Of a DNA stretch of 64,000 nt, positions 27,080 to 34,147 are shown in pieces. The translations under genes were made by a program, and so were the position numbers. Below the pieces are notes generated by a model, which was not told the DNA's origin, did not search any database, and was given only the letters and a program-made list of their open reading frames with translations. Within the stretch, counting starts at the first letter, position 1. The number at the start of each line of letters is the position of its first letter. Source of the DNA: Nitrospinae bacterium AH_259_B05_G02_I21 (GTDB taxonomy: Bacteria > JADFOP01); NCBI GenBank assembly GCA_027717595.1, contig JALLOF010000006.1, forward strand, positions 1 to 64,000, written 5' to 3'.

Positions 27080-28441
27080 ATGGCGATGCCTCTTGTGGCC
27101 ATCGTGGGACGTCCAAACGTAGGGAAATCAACCCTTTTCAACCGCCTCCTCGGAGGTCGAAAAGCGATTGTCGTCGACACCCCCGGTGCGACCCGCGACC
27201 GCAACTATGGCGAAGCCACCTGGAGGGGCCGTGCATTCACGGTCGTCGATACGGGGGGCTTTGAACCGCTGGTCACCGAGGGGATTGCTGTCGATGTGCG
27301 CGAGCAGGCCAGCCTTGCGGTTGAGGAAGCGGACCTTACCCTTCTCTTGCTGGATGGGCAGGGCGGCTTGACGCCCGATGACAAAGAGCTTGTCGAGCTG
27401 CTGCGCCGATGGGACCAGCCTCTGGTCATCGCCGTCAATAAGATTGACGACCAGCGGCACGAAGAGAGGCTCTATGAGTTCTACGCCTTAGGGATAGAGC
27501 CCCTGTATCCTATCAGCGCCGAACACGGCCGGGGCCTGGGGGAGCTCCTCGACGCGCTCATCGACCAGGTGCCCAAGGCCGCCGCCGAGGACACCTCGGA
27601 GGAGCCGCTCATTCGGTTTGCGGTAATCGGGCGGCCGAACGTAGGGAAATCGTCGCTCGTCAACAAGATCCTCGGTATGGAACGCACCCTGGTGAGTGAG
27701 ACACCCGGAACCACCCGGGATGCGATCGACACGGCCTTCCTCTTTGACGACCAGCCCTTCGTCGCCATCGATACGGCCGGCATCCGCCGCAAGGCAAGGG
27801 TGAAGGAACGGGTGGAAGCCTACAGCGTCCTCAGAGCATTGAAGAGCCTCGGGCGGTGCGATGTGGCGTGTCTGGTGCTGGATGGCACCGAGAGGGTGAT
27901 GGAGCAGGACGCCCGGATTGCCGGCTACACCGAAGAGGCGGGCCGGGGGCTCGTGTTGGTCGTCAATAAGTGGGACCTGGTCGAGAAAGACACCTCCACC
28001 ACCGGCCAGTGGGTCAAGAACATCCGCGACGAGATGCCCTTTGTGGCCTACGCGCCGGTGCTCTTCATATCGGCCCTCACCGGGCATCGCCTCCACCGGC
28101 TCCTGCCCGCGGTGGAGGCCGTGGCCTCCCAGCATAGAAGGCGCATCCCGACGAGCGAGCTGAACGTCTGCATTGAAAAGGCCTGGAACCACCACCATCC
28201 ACCTCAATTTCGGAGCCAGCCGGTCAAGGCCTACTACGCCGCCCAAGTCCGAATTAGTCCTCCCACCTTCGCCCTGGTGGTCAACCATCCTAAAGGGGTG
28301 ACCACGTCGTACCGACGGTATCTGCTGAACCGGATTCGCGATGCCTTCGGGTTTGAGGGAACGCCCCTGAAGATGCGATTTCGACAACGCCGCCGCAGGG
28401 GCCGTCGGCCCACCGCGCCCCAGAGCCACCAGGCCGGGTAG
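27080..28441 (+). CDS. der: GTPase Der
   Basis: 453 residues with the tandem GTPase layout unique to Der. The first G domain has GRPNVGKSTLFN, DTPG and NKID; the second has GRPNVGKSSLVN, DTAG and NKWD. A C-terminal KH-like domain (PVKAYYAAQVRISPPTFALVVN) and a basic arginine-rich tail follow. It acts in 50S subunit assembly. ATG 27080 has GGAG nine bases upstream and is preferred to GTG 27065. Confidence 0.97.
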   Translation: MAMPLVAIVGRPNVGKSTLFNRLLGGRKAIVVDTPGATRDRNYGEATWRGRAFTVVDTGGFEPLVTEGIAVDVREQASLAVEEADLTLLLLDGQGGLTPDDKELVELLRRWDQPLVIAVNKIDDQRHEERLYEFYALGIEPLYPISAEHGRGLGELLDALIDQVPKAAAEDTSEEPLIRFAVIGRPNVGKSSLVNKILGMERTLVSETPGTTRDAIDTAFLFDDQPFVAIDTAGIRRKARVKERVEAYSVLRALKSLGRCDVACLVLDGTERVMEQDARIAGYTEEAGRGLVLVVNKWDLVEKDTSTTGQWVKNIRDEMPFVAYAPVLFISALTGHRLHRLLPAVEAVASQHRRRIPTSELNVCIEKAWNHHHPPQFRSQPVKAYYAAQVRISPPTFALVVNHPKGVTTSYRRYLLNRIRDAFGFEGTPLKMRFRQRRRRGRRPTAPQSHQAG

Positions 28442-28647
28442 TATCCTAATTTGAACTGAACACCCACCCGCCTGGAGCTTTCACGACGATGTCCCTAGCG
28501 TCGCCCGCCCGATGGGGTCCGCCTCAGGTCCGCCTTAGGCGGGTCCACTCGACATAGATAGCACACCGCAACACTGCCTGTCGTTTCGTACCTCTCTTAC
28601 TTCGCGTATTGAAGGCGTCTCTCTTCGGCGGACTTCGATTTTGCACG

Positions 28648-28774
28648 TTAGACACTTTTAGACACTTTTGACACTTGTGTCTAATGTGTCTAATCCCCCA
28701 TAACCTGTTGGATTTGCAGATATTGCTAGAGACTTAGAGTGTCTAAATGGTGTCTAAAAAACGGAAAGTGTCAA
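28648..28774. repeat. Iteron-like array of TTAGACAC/GTGTCTAA motifs
   Basis: Eight copies of one motif in 127 bases. Three forward copies sit on a 10-base period (TTAGACAC 28648-28655 and 28658-28665; TTGACAC 28668-28674). Two inverted copies are nine bases apart (28677-28684 and 28686-28693). Two more inverted copies are 11 bases apart (28739-28746 and 28750-28757), and a variant GTGTCAA lies at 28768-28774. Helical phasing suggests cooperative protein binding on one DNA face. Confidence 0.8.
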
Positions 28775-28824
28775 AGAGTCCAGCAGGGACGGGGGGGAGG
28801 CCTCTCGTCGCGTACTTCGCTTTT

Positions 28825-28841
28825 TTCGCGAACTTCGCGAA
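28825..28841. repeat. Tandem TTCGCGAA palindromes
   Basis: Two perfect 8-bp palindromes TTCGCGAA (28825-28832 and 28834-28841) separated by one base. Partial copies (ACTTCGCG, ACTTCG) occur at about 28609, 28633 and 28814. No gene starts immediately downstream. Confidence 0.7.
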
Positions 28842-29141
28842 TGAGGGACAATTTTGTCTGCACGGGCTTCAAAGCAGGACGCTACTTTAAAACCCACACA
28901 TACGGCTCATCCAATTCCCATTCGTCTTAAGCGGTGTGTGGGAGGTGAAAGCATAGTAGGACTTACCCCTGAAGGGCAATAACTGGTGAAATATGCCCCT
29001 TTCCCCTCCTACGCGAAAGTAACGATTTCCTGGGAGAGTCTTCCACCACATTTTGTGGTTGCAAAAAGGCCCTATAAGGTTCATATTTAAGTTAACTGCA
29101 CCTCTCTAGTCCAAGCTATCAGTGCAGCAGAAAGCCGTGAA

Positions 29142-29218
29142 GCTGACCGGGAGGGGGAAGGTCAGCAGCGCGGAGCGCGAGTCCGAGTTGCCCCGAAAGG
29201 GGGGAGCTCGGCTTTTTT
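29142..29218 (+). ncRNA. Structured element A with intrinsic terminator
   Basis: A perfect 7-bp hairpin (GCTGACC 29142-29148, GGTCAGC 29160-29166) and a small GCGC hairpin are followed by a terminator stem (CCGAG...CTCGG with inner CCCC/GGGG, GAAA loop) and T6 at 29213-29218. About 50 bases (29163-29212) closely match element B at 29982-30030, including a CAGCRGCGCGGAGC box outside the terminator stem. It ends 61 bases before a methyltransferase gene. It could be a leader attenuator or the 3' end of a small RNA; no known riboswitch class was recognised. Confidence 0.5.
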
Positions 29219-29279
29219 CATTTAAGATGGTCTTGCCACCATTAGGGCTCTGTCCCTGAACCGGAATCAAGGGCACATC

Positions 29280-29906
29280 GTGTCTGTTGTGACCCGGCCC
29301 AAGAGAGTTACCGTTCTGAAGCCTGGGCGACGGAGCAGGCCCCCTTCTCCAGGGGAGATGACCCTAGCTATCGAGCGTCTAGGAGCTTTCGCACCAACGC
29401 ATCCAACGACCTGTATCTGCCTAGAACTTCTTGTCGGGGCTGCACGGTCGGGCTGTCTCAAGGGCACGTGGCTTGACGTGGGGAGCGGGTCGGGTGTGCT
29501 GGCCGTGGCCTGCGGACGCCTCGGTGCTGAGCGGGTCGTGGCCTGCGACATAGACCTCCGGGCCGCGAGGGCTACTGTGGCCAACGCCCGGACCAACGGG
29601 CAGGAAGGGCGCATCCATACCTTCTGCGGCTCCACCGGGGCCCTTAGAGGCTCCTTCGACGGCATTGTCGCCAATCTGCCGATAGATGTCCTTATGGCGA
29701 TACGGCTGTCGTTCGTCTGGCTTCTCGCCCCCGGGGGGGTTCTCATCTTGAGTGGCTGCCGCGAGCCGGAGGGTGAGTGGTTGGCTTCTTCCCTCGCGCC
29801 CCAGGGGTTAGCCCTCCGTAAGGTCGTAACCCGGCATGAGACAGCAATAGAGCTCCCTCCCTCCGGAAGCTTCACCTGGGCCGGGCTTTGGCTAGAGCAA
29901 TGCTAG
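29280..29906 (+). CDS. PrmA-like SAM-dependent methyltransferase
   Basis: 208 residues. FAPTHPTTCICLELL resembles the THPTT motif of ribosomal protein L11 methyltransferase. It is followed by the SAM-binding DVGSGSGVLAVACGRLGAERVV, an acidic VACDIDLRAA, the catalytic-type IVANLPIDVL and PGGVLILSGC. The N-terminal substrate-recognition domain of full PrmA (about 80-90 residues) is missing, replaced by a short basic stretch, so L11 may not be the substrate. The start is GTG with no clear ribosome-binding site. Codon use is GC-rich like the main chromosome, unlike the next gene. Confidence 0.75.
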   Translation: MSVVTRPKRVTVLKPGRRSRPPSPGEMTLAIERLGAFAPTHPTTCICLELLVGAARSGCLKGTWLDVGSGSGVLAVACGRLGAERVVACDIDLRAARATVANARTNGQEGRIHTFCGSTGALRGSFDGIVANLPIDVLMAIRLSFVWLLAPGGVLILSGCREPEGEWLASSLAPQGLALRKVVTRHETAIELPPSGSFTWAGLWLEQC

Positions 29907-29981
29907 TGTGGTTGCCTGTATTCTGCGCACTCTTGACCACAAGTCCCAAATCCATTTTCGCCTTTAGGGCGGTGGGGGGGC

Positions 29982-30037
29982 CAGCGGCGCGGAGCTAGGA
30001 GCCGAGTTGCCCTGAGAGGAGTAGCTCGGCATTTTGT
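29982..30037 (+). ncRNA. Structured element B, related to element A
   Basis: CAGCGGCGCGGAGC (29982-29995) plus a terminator-like stem (CCGAG/CTCGG, 30002-30029) and an ATTTTGT tail. About four bases in five match element A in the same order. Here the element follows the PrmA-like gene by 75 bases and ends 15 bases before the next methyltransferase gene, so it may be a terminator for the first or a leader for the second. Confidence 0.5.
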
Positions 30038-30052
30038 CTTGGGCTTGTACCG

Positions 30053-30685
30053 GTGGGGAATTTATTAAAGAAGCCGTCAGATTTACATTCAATCGTACAT
30101 TTGTATAAACGTTCTGCAACAATATTCAAAAACAAATGTAAAAACGACCCATTGACCGCAGAATTTTTTTTCTCAGATTGTATAGCCCAATTGGAAAAAG
30201 CCCTTAAGATAACGCAAACAACAAATGTGACATTCTTGGAATTAGGATGTGGAGTAGGATTGAATCCTGTGATTGCAAAAAAATATGGTTTAAGATCTTT
30301 CTATGGGGTTGATATTAATATGAAGCTTATTGAAGAAGCCAAGAGAAATTTAGCGCTTGTTCTGGAAAGGGGCCTTCTTCCGAACGATAATCCTCCTGTT
30401 TACATGTGGGGTAATTTCTTCACGAAAGAACAATTAGAAATAATTCATAACGAAGTGAAAGATACTCCTTATCAACATTTAATCCTGGACAATCCATACC
30501 ACGATTCTGATGCCTATGAGCAATTAGGGATTCGATTTGATTCTATCGACATATTTTATATGTATCCTTATTATAGAATGGATTTTGGTTTTAGCTATTT
30601 TTTACGATTCTTTAGAGAACAAGCAAAGAAAAACGCCATTTTTCTTTTAAGAGACGGAAGGATTGAGATAAAAAGTGCTCAATAA
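30053..30685 (+). CDS. AT-rich class I methyltransferase-fold protein
   Basis: 210 residues. The SAM-binding motif I FLELGCGVGLNPVIAKKYG and acidic motif II FYGVDIN are clear. A LILDNPYHDSDAYEQLG region stands at motif IV, and the C-terminal part (IDIFYMYPYYRMDFGFSYF) is unusually aromatic. I do not recognise a substrate family; it is not an obvious DNA methylase. By eye only about one third of the bases are G or C, with AT-ending codons throughout, against GC-rich neighbours: a strong sign of recent transfer. The GTG start is uncertain because the frame is open upstream to about 29999. Confidence 0.7.
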   Translation: MGNLLKKPSDLHSIVHLYKRSATIFKNKCKNDPLTAEFFFSDCIAQLEKALKITQTTNVTFLELGCGVGLNPVIAKKYGLRSFYGVDINMKLIEEAKRNLALVLERGLLPNDNPPVYMWGNFFTKEQLEIIHNEVKDTPYQHLILDNPYHDSDAYEQLGIRFDSIDIFYMYPYYRMDFGFSYFLRFFREQAKKNAIFLLRDGRIEIKSAQ

Positions 30686-30746
30686 AAGGTAGTCCAGTTT
30701 CGATAACACGATGTTATTGTAACTAGGCACCATCCCACCCGAGTAC

Positions 30747-30775
30747 CATATTTCGTTGAAATATGCACTTTTTCC
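30747..30775 (+). terminator. Terminator-like hairpin after the AT-rich gene
   Basis: A perfect 8-bp inverted repeat CATATTTC/GAAATATG with a GTT loop (30747-30765), then CACTTTTTCC. It is AT-rich like the gene it follows. A second weaker hairpin (ATAACA/TGTTAT) lies just upstream near 30698-30712. Confidence 0.55.
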
Positions 30776-30825
30776 AGCTTATAGAGGAAGGTTTGAAGAG
30801 AGACGCTACCTCAGAGCGAGGCGCC

Positions 30826-30855
30826 TTGACAATGCTCTAGGCTGCATGGTACCTT
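30826..30855 (+). promoter_or_regulatory. Possible promoter for the EF-G-like gene
   Basis: A perfect TTGACA (30826-30831) with a weak TACCTT (30850-30855) 18 bases on. It lies about 90 bases before the start codon and is the best candidate in the gap. Confidence 0.4.
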
Positions 30856-30947
30856 AGTCCTTCTTTCCCAAACGCTTACACCTCTCCAGATCCAAGGGTG
30901 CCGAGCCGGCGGCTTTGAGCACCCGGCTCGAAGACGAGGAGGGGCCC

Positions 30948-33023
30948 ATGACAAAATTCAGCGTGGACCAGGTGCGAAACGTGGGGCTCGTCGGCCATGG
31001 GGGCGTGGGCAAAACCTCGCTCGCCGAAGCGATGCTCTTTGCGATGAAGGCGACCGATCGTCTCGGACGGGTGGATGCCGGCAACACGGTGATGGATTAC
31101 GACGAGGATGAAGTGGAGCGGCAGATGAGCCTTGCCGCCTCCCTGGGTCACGGCACCTGGGGTAAACACAAGATCAACCTCGTCGACACCCCCGGGGCGG
31201 CCAGCTTCTTCGCGGAGACCGAAGGAAGCATGCGAGTCATGGATGGCGTTGTCGTGGTCCTTAGCGCCACGGCGGGGATAGAGGTCCAGACGGAAAAGGC
31301 CTGGTCGATCGCCGACCGCTACGGGATTCCACGCTGCATCTTCGTCAATAAGATGGACCAGGAGGGCGCCGATTTCATAAAGGTCCTCGAACAGGTCCGA
31401 AGCGCATTCGCCCAGACCGTCGTGCCCCTATATCTGGCCTTGATGGAAGGCGAGCGGTTAGCCGGACTCGTCGATCTTCTAACGTTGAAGGCCCTGCGCC
31501 CAAGCAACGGCAAGCTCAACGTCGAAGACCTCCCCGAGGACGCCCTTCCGCAAGCCGAGGAATGGCGAGATAAACTCATCGAGGCCGTTGCCGAAGTTGA
31601 TGATGCGCTGCTCGAGCGCTATCTCGAGGGCGAGACCTTGAGCGAAGAGGAGCTGCTCAGGGCGCTTCGAACAGGAGTAACCGGGGGATCGGTCGTTCCC
31701 GTCCTGTGCGGAGTGGCTACCGACCAGGTAGGCGTTGCGCCCCTTCTTGATTGTATAGTTCATAGTTTGCCTTCGCCCTCCGACCGAGGAGCGGTGATAG
31801 GCAATCTTCCTGCAAGCGAAGAGGAGGTCCGCCGCAAGCCGTTGCCCGAAGAGCCCCTCGCGGCACTGGTTTTCAAGACGATGGCCGACCCCTACGCCGG
31901 GCGCCTCACACTGTTTCGCGTCTATTCAGGGACGATGGACTCCGACGGCACCTACTATAACGCGTCCAAAGACGCCCGTGAGCGGGTCGGCCAGCTCTAT
32001 ACCCTTCAAGGCAAACAGCTTATCGCCGTCAAGCAGCTCGTAGCCGGGGATTTCGGGGTCGTCGCAAAACTCAAGGTCACCGCCACCAACGATACTCTCT
32101 CGGACGAGAAGGCCCCCATCCTTCTGCCACCCATCACCTTTCCCGAGCCGGCCATCTCGTTCGCAATCATCCCGAAAGCCAAGGGAGATGAGGAGAAAAT
32201 CTCCAGCGTCCTTGCCCGGATGATGGAAGAAGACCTGACCCTGCGCGTCAGCCGCGACCCACAAACCGGCGAGCTGGTCGTTTCAGGAAGAGGGCAGGTC
32301 CATGTTGAGGTCACCATGGCCCGGATGAAGAGCAAATTCGGCGTCCAGGTCGACCTCAAGCCCCCGCGCGTTCCATACAGGGAGACGATTCGCTCGGCCA
32401 GCAAGGCCCAAGGGCGCTACAAGAAGCAGACCGGCGGCCGGGGCCAATACGGAGACATCTGGATCGAGATCGAACCCCTCCCACGGGGCGAGGGCTTCGA
32501 GTTCGTGAACAAAATCGTGGGGGGCGCCATCCCCAGACAGTACATTCCGGCTGTCGAGAAAGGCATCAGCGAGGCGATGGAAAGCGGCCCCCTGGCGGGC
32601 TATCCCATGGTGGACCTCAGGGTCAGGCTGTACGACGGCACGTATCATGATGTCGACTCCTCCGAGATGGCCTTTAAAATCGCCGGCAGCCTGGGATTTA
32701 AGAAGGGCTCCACCGAGTGCAATCCTGTTTTGCTGGAGCCGGTCATGACCATCGAAGTGATCGTCTCTGAAGAATTTATGGGAGACATCATCGGGGACCT
32801 CAACGCCAGGCGGGGCCGCGTCCTCGGGGTCGACTCCTTGGGCGCCCTCAATAAAATCCGCGCTCACGCCCCCCTGGCGGAGGTGCTGACCTATGCCTCA
32901 GCGCTCGATTCCATGACGGGCGGCAGGGGTGATTTCTCGATGGAGTTTTCCGATTACGAGGAGGTCCCAGCCCATCTCTCTGAACGCATCATCGCGGACG
33001 CACAAAAAGGTCAAGACGCATAG
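30948..33023 (+). CDS. Elongation factor G-like GTPase (EF-G paralogue)
   Basis: 691 residues with the five-domain EF-G layout. G1 is GHGGVGKTSL where standard EF-G has AHIDAGKT. G3 is VDTPGAASF where EF-G has DTPGHVDF. G4 is FVNKMDQEGADF. Domain IV carries GGRGQYGDIWIE, and the C-terminus has EFMGDIIGDLNARRGRV. The switch I RGITI of true EF-G is replaced by RQMSL. This matches the EF-G-like second paralogue of many bacteria rather than the essential translocase, which normally lies in the str operon and is not here. ATG 30948 has GAGGAGG upstream. Confidence 0.88.
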   Translation: MTKFSVDQVRNVGLVGHGGVGKTSLAEAMLFAMKATDRLGRVDAGNTVMDYDEDEVERQMSLAASLGHGTWGKHKINLVDTPGAASFFAETEGSMRVMDGVVVVLSATAGIEVQTEKAWSIADRYGIPRCIFVNKMDQEGADFIKVLEQVRSAFAQTVVPLYLALMEGERLAGLVDLLTLKALRPSNGKLNVEDLPEDALPQAEEWRDKLIEAVAEVDDALLERYLEGETLSEEELLRALRTGVTGGSVVPVLCGVATDQVGVAPLLDCIVHSLPSPSDRGAVIGNLPASEEEVRRKPLPEEPLAALVFKTMADPYAGRLTLFRVYSGTMDSDGTYYNASKDARERVGQLYTLQGKQLIAVKQLVAGDFGVVAKLKVTATNDTLSDEKAPILLPPITFPEPAISFAIIPKAKGDEEKISSVLARMMEEDLTLRVSRDPQTGELVVSGRGQVHVEVTMARMKSKFGVQVDLKPPRVPYRETIRSASKAQGRYKKQTGGRGQYGDIWIEIEPLPRGEGFEFVNKIVGGAIPRQYIPAVEKGISEAMESGPLAGYPMVDLRVRLYDGTYHDVDSSEMAFKIAGSLGFKKGSTECNPVLLEPVMTIEVIVSEEFMGDIIGDLNARRGRVLGVDSLGALNKIRAHAPLAEVLTYASALDSMTGGRGDFSMEFSDYEEVPAHLSERIIADAQKGQDA

Positions 33024-33106
33024 ACGTCTACAATCAACATAATCAACATGATAGGGCAGGAAGAGAGGTAATATTTCAAGAGAGATTACTTAACTAACGA
33101 TTTTAC

Positions 33107-33135
33107 TTGACGTATCCTCTCAGTTGGTTTAAATT
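33107..33135 (+). promoter_or_regulatory. Sigma-70 promoter of the MerR gene
   Basis: TTGACG (33107-33112), a 17-base spacer and TAAATT (33130-33135). The start is predicted near 33142, giving a leader of about 95 bases. Confidence 0.6.
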
Positions 33136-33148
33136 GTTCCCGCCTTGT

Positions 33149-33175
33149 AGGACAGGGTGAAAGTACACCTGTCCT
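33149..33175 (+). other. Hairpin in the MerR leader
   Basis: AGGACAGGGTG and CACCTGTCCT pair over ten bases with one bulged G. It lies immediately after the predicted transcription start. There is no T-tract, so it is not an intrinsic terminator; it may be an operator or an mRNA-stabilising 5' hairpin. Confidence 0.5.
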
Positions 33176-33235
33176 CTCATGATTTGCTAATTAAATCTAT
33201 CTAAATAGACGCCTAATCCTTTTGGGGATGTTTGC

Positions 33236-33616
33236 GTGGCATTGGAGATACCAGAGAAGCTCTTCTTCAAGATTGGTGAAGTGGCCAATATCACGGGCGT
33301 CAAGCCGCATGTTCTCCGATATTGGGAAAGCGAGTTTAAATTGCTCAAGCCGGTCAAGAGCGCAACAGGCCAGCGGGTCTATCAGAAGAAAGATGTTGAG
33401 AAGGTTTTCACAATCAAGAAGCTCCTCTATGAAGAAAAGTACACGATTGCAGGAGCCAAGCGACGACTCACGCGGGGCCCGAGGGAGGGGAAACCGCTAG
33501 CAGGAAAGGACGAGAAACAGCTCCCCTTGGGGTTCGACCGGGAGGAGCTGCTTTCCCTGTTGGGTGATCTGAAAAAAGAACTCCGATCCATCGTCGATAT
33601 CTTGAAAGATGCTTGA
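33236..33616 (+). CDS. MerR family transcriptional regulator
   Basis: 126 residues. An N-terminal winged helix-turn-helix ([26 protein letters not shown]) with the MerR wing ([20 protein letters not shown]) and a short C-terminal coiled coil ([22 protein letters not shown]). There is no ligand-binding domain and no metal-binding cysteine, as in the small MerR-like protein found near ihfA or surE in Deltaproteobacteria. The start is GTG. No target promoter can be assigned. Confidence 0.92.
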   Translation: MALEIPEKLFFKIGEVANITGVKPHVLRYWESEFKLLKPVKSATGQRVYQKKDVEKVFTIKKLLYEEKYTIAGAKRRLTRGPREGKPLAGKDEKQLPLGFDREELLSLLGDLKKELRSIVDILKDA

Positions 33617-33915
33617 TCGCTGAGCGAGGGGCCCTTGCTCCGGTATCGCCATGTATATCCACATCCTTCCAAGTTCAACTTTTCTAAGGCAATAAAGAGA
33701 ACAACCGCAGCGGGAGCTATTCGTACCAATTCACCAAAAAGATACAGAAGGTCGAGGCCGAGCATCCTTGCGCCTCTCGCCTTGATACGTTGACGCGAAA
33801 ATGCCTCTATGTTAGGTTTATTTCACGGAAGTGAGCCTTCCCGTTTCCATCTGGTTGGGGCCGAACGGAAGATCGCAGGCAATCAGTCTCCACAAGCAGG
33901 ACTTGAACACATGGT

Positions 33916-33992
33916 CGGGACGTGGCGCAGCCTGGTAGCGCACCTGAATGGGGTTCAGGGGGTCGCCGGTTCGAATCCGGCCGTCCCGACCA
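33916..33992 (+). tRNA. tRNA-Pro (GGG anticodon)
   Basis: 77 bases including encoded CCA. Acceptor arm CGGGACG/CGTCCCG, anticodon stem CCTGA/TCAGG with loop ATGGGGT (anticodon GGG), T-arm GTTCGAATC. It reads CCC and CCU codons. surE follows in the same direction. Confidence 0.95.
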
Positions 33993-34105
33993 AGTGCACT
34001 TATCGTAAGTCCTTGATTTCGGATGCAGGGGAGCCCGGCACACGGTGAGGCCGAGAGGGCCGGGGAGGCGATGCCGCTTGTGAGCGCCGGCCGCCTCATG
34101 CGGGG

Positions 34106-34134
34106 AGACCTGCCTTTGGCAGGTCTTTTCTTTT
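34106..34134 (+). terminator. Intrinsic terminator between tRNA-Pro and surE
   Basis: A perfect 9-bp stem AGACCTGCC/GGCAGGTCT with a TTT loop, followed by TTTTCTTTT. It ends only 14 bases before the surE start codon, leaving no room for a separate surE promoter. The preceding 100 bases contain GC-rich inverted repeats (CCCGGC/GCCGGG, GAGGCG/CGCCTC), so it may function as an attenuator as well as ending the tRNA transcript. Confidence 0.85.
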
Positions 34135-34147
34135 CGAGGGTTCCAGC

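Larger units (their letters stand above)
28442..29279. other. 838-base gene-poor stretch opening the der-fusA island
   Basis: No convincing protein gene. Visible contents in order: a CCGCCTTAGGCGG palindrome near 28530-28550; an array of eight TTAGACAC-type motifs (28648-28774); tandem TTCGCGAA palindromes (28825-28841); a CCACA/TGTGG hairpin near 29045-29057; and a structured element ending in a strong terminator (29142-29218). Base composition falls compared with the flanking genes. Short open frames overlap the repeats and have no ribosome-binding sites. Confidence 0.6.

Noticed and set aside
28648-28774. CRISPR array
   Set aside because: The units are 7-8 bases with 1-3 base gaps and mixed orientation, without uniform spacers, and no cas gene is nearby.
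28739-29084. Short open frames in the island's repeat region
   Set aside because: They start inside the motif array or across hairpins, lack ribosome-binding sites and have composition unlike a folded protein.
29142-29218. Known riboswitch (SAM, SAH, cobalamin, TPP, c-di-GMP)
   Set aside because: The diagnostic core sequences are absent. The element is reported only as unclassified.
28442-30914. Retron, integron or insertion sequence
   Set aside because: No reverse transcriptase, integrase, transposase, attC-like site or long terminal inverted repeat was found.
33427-33765. Antisense frame overlapping the MerR gene
   Set aside because: It runs through the MerR coding region and the following spacer and shows no domain.
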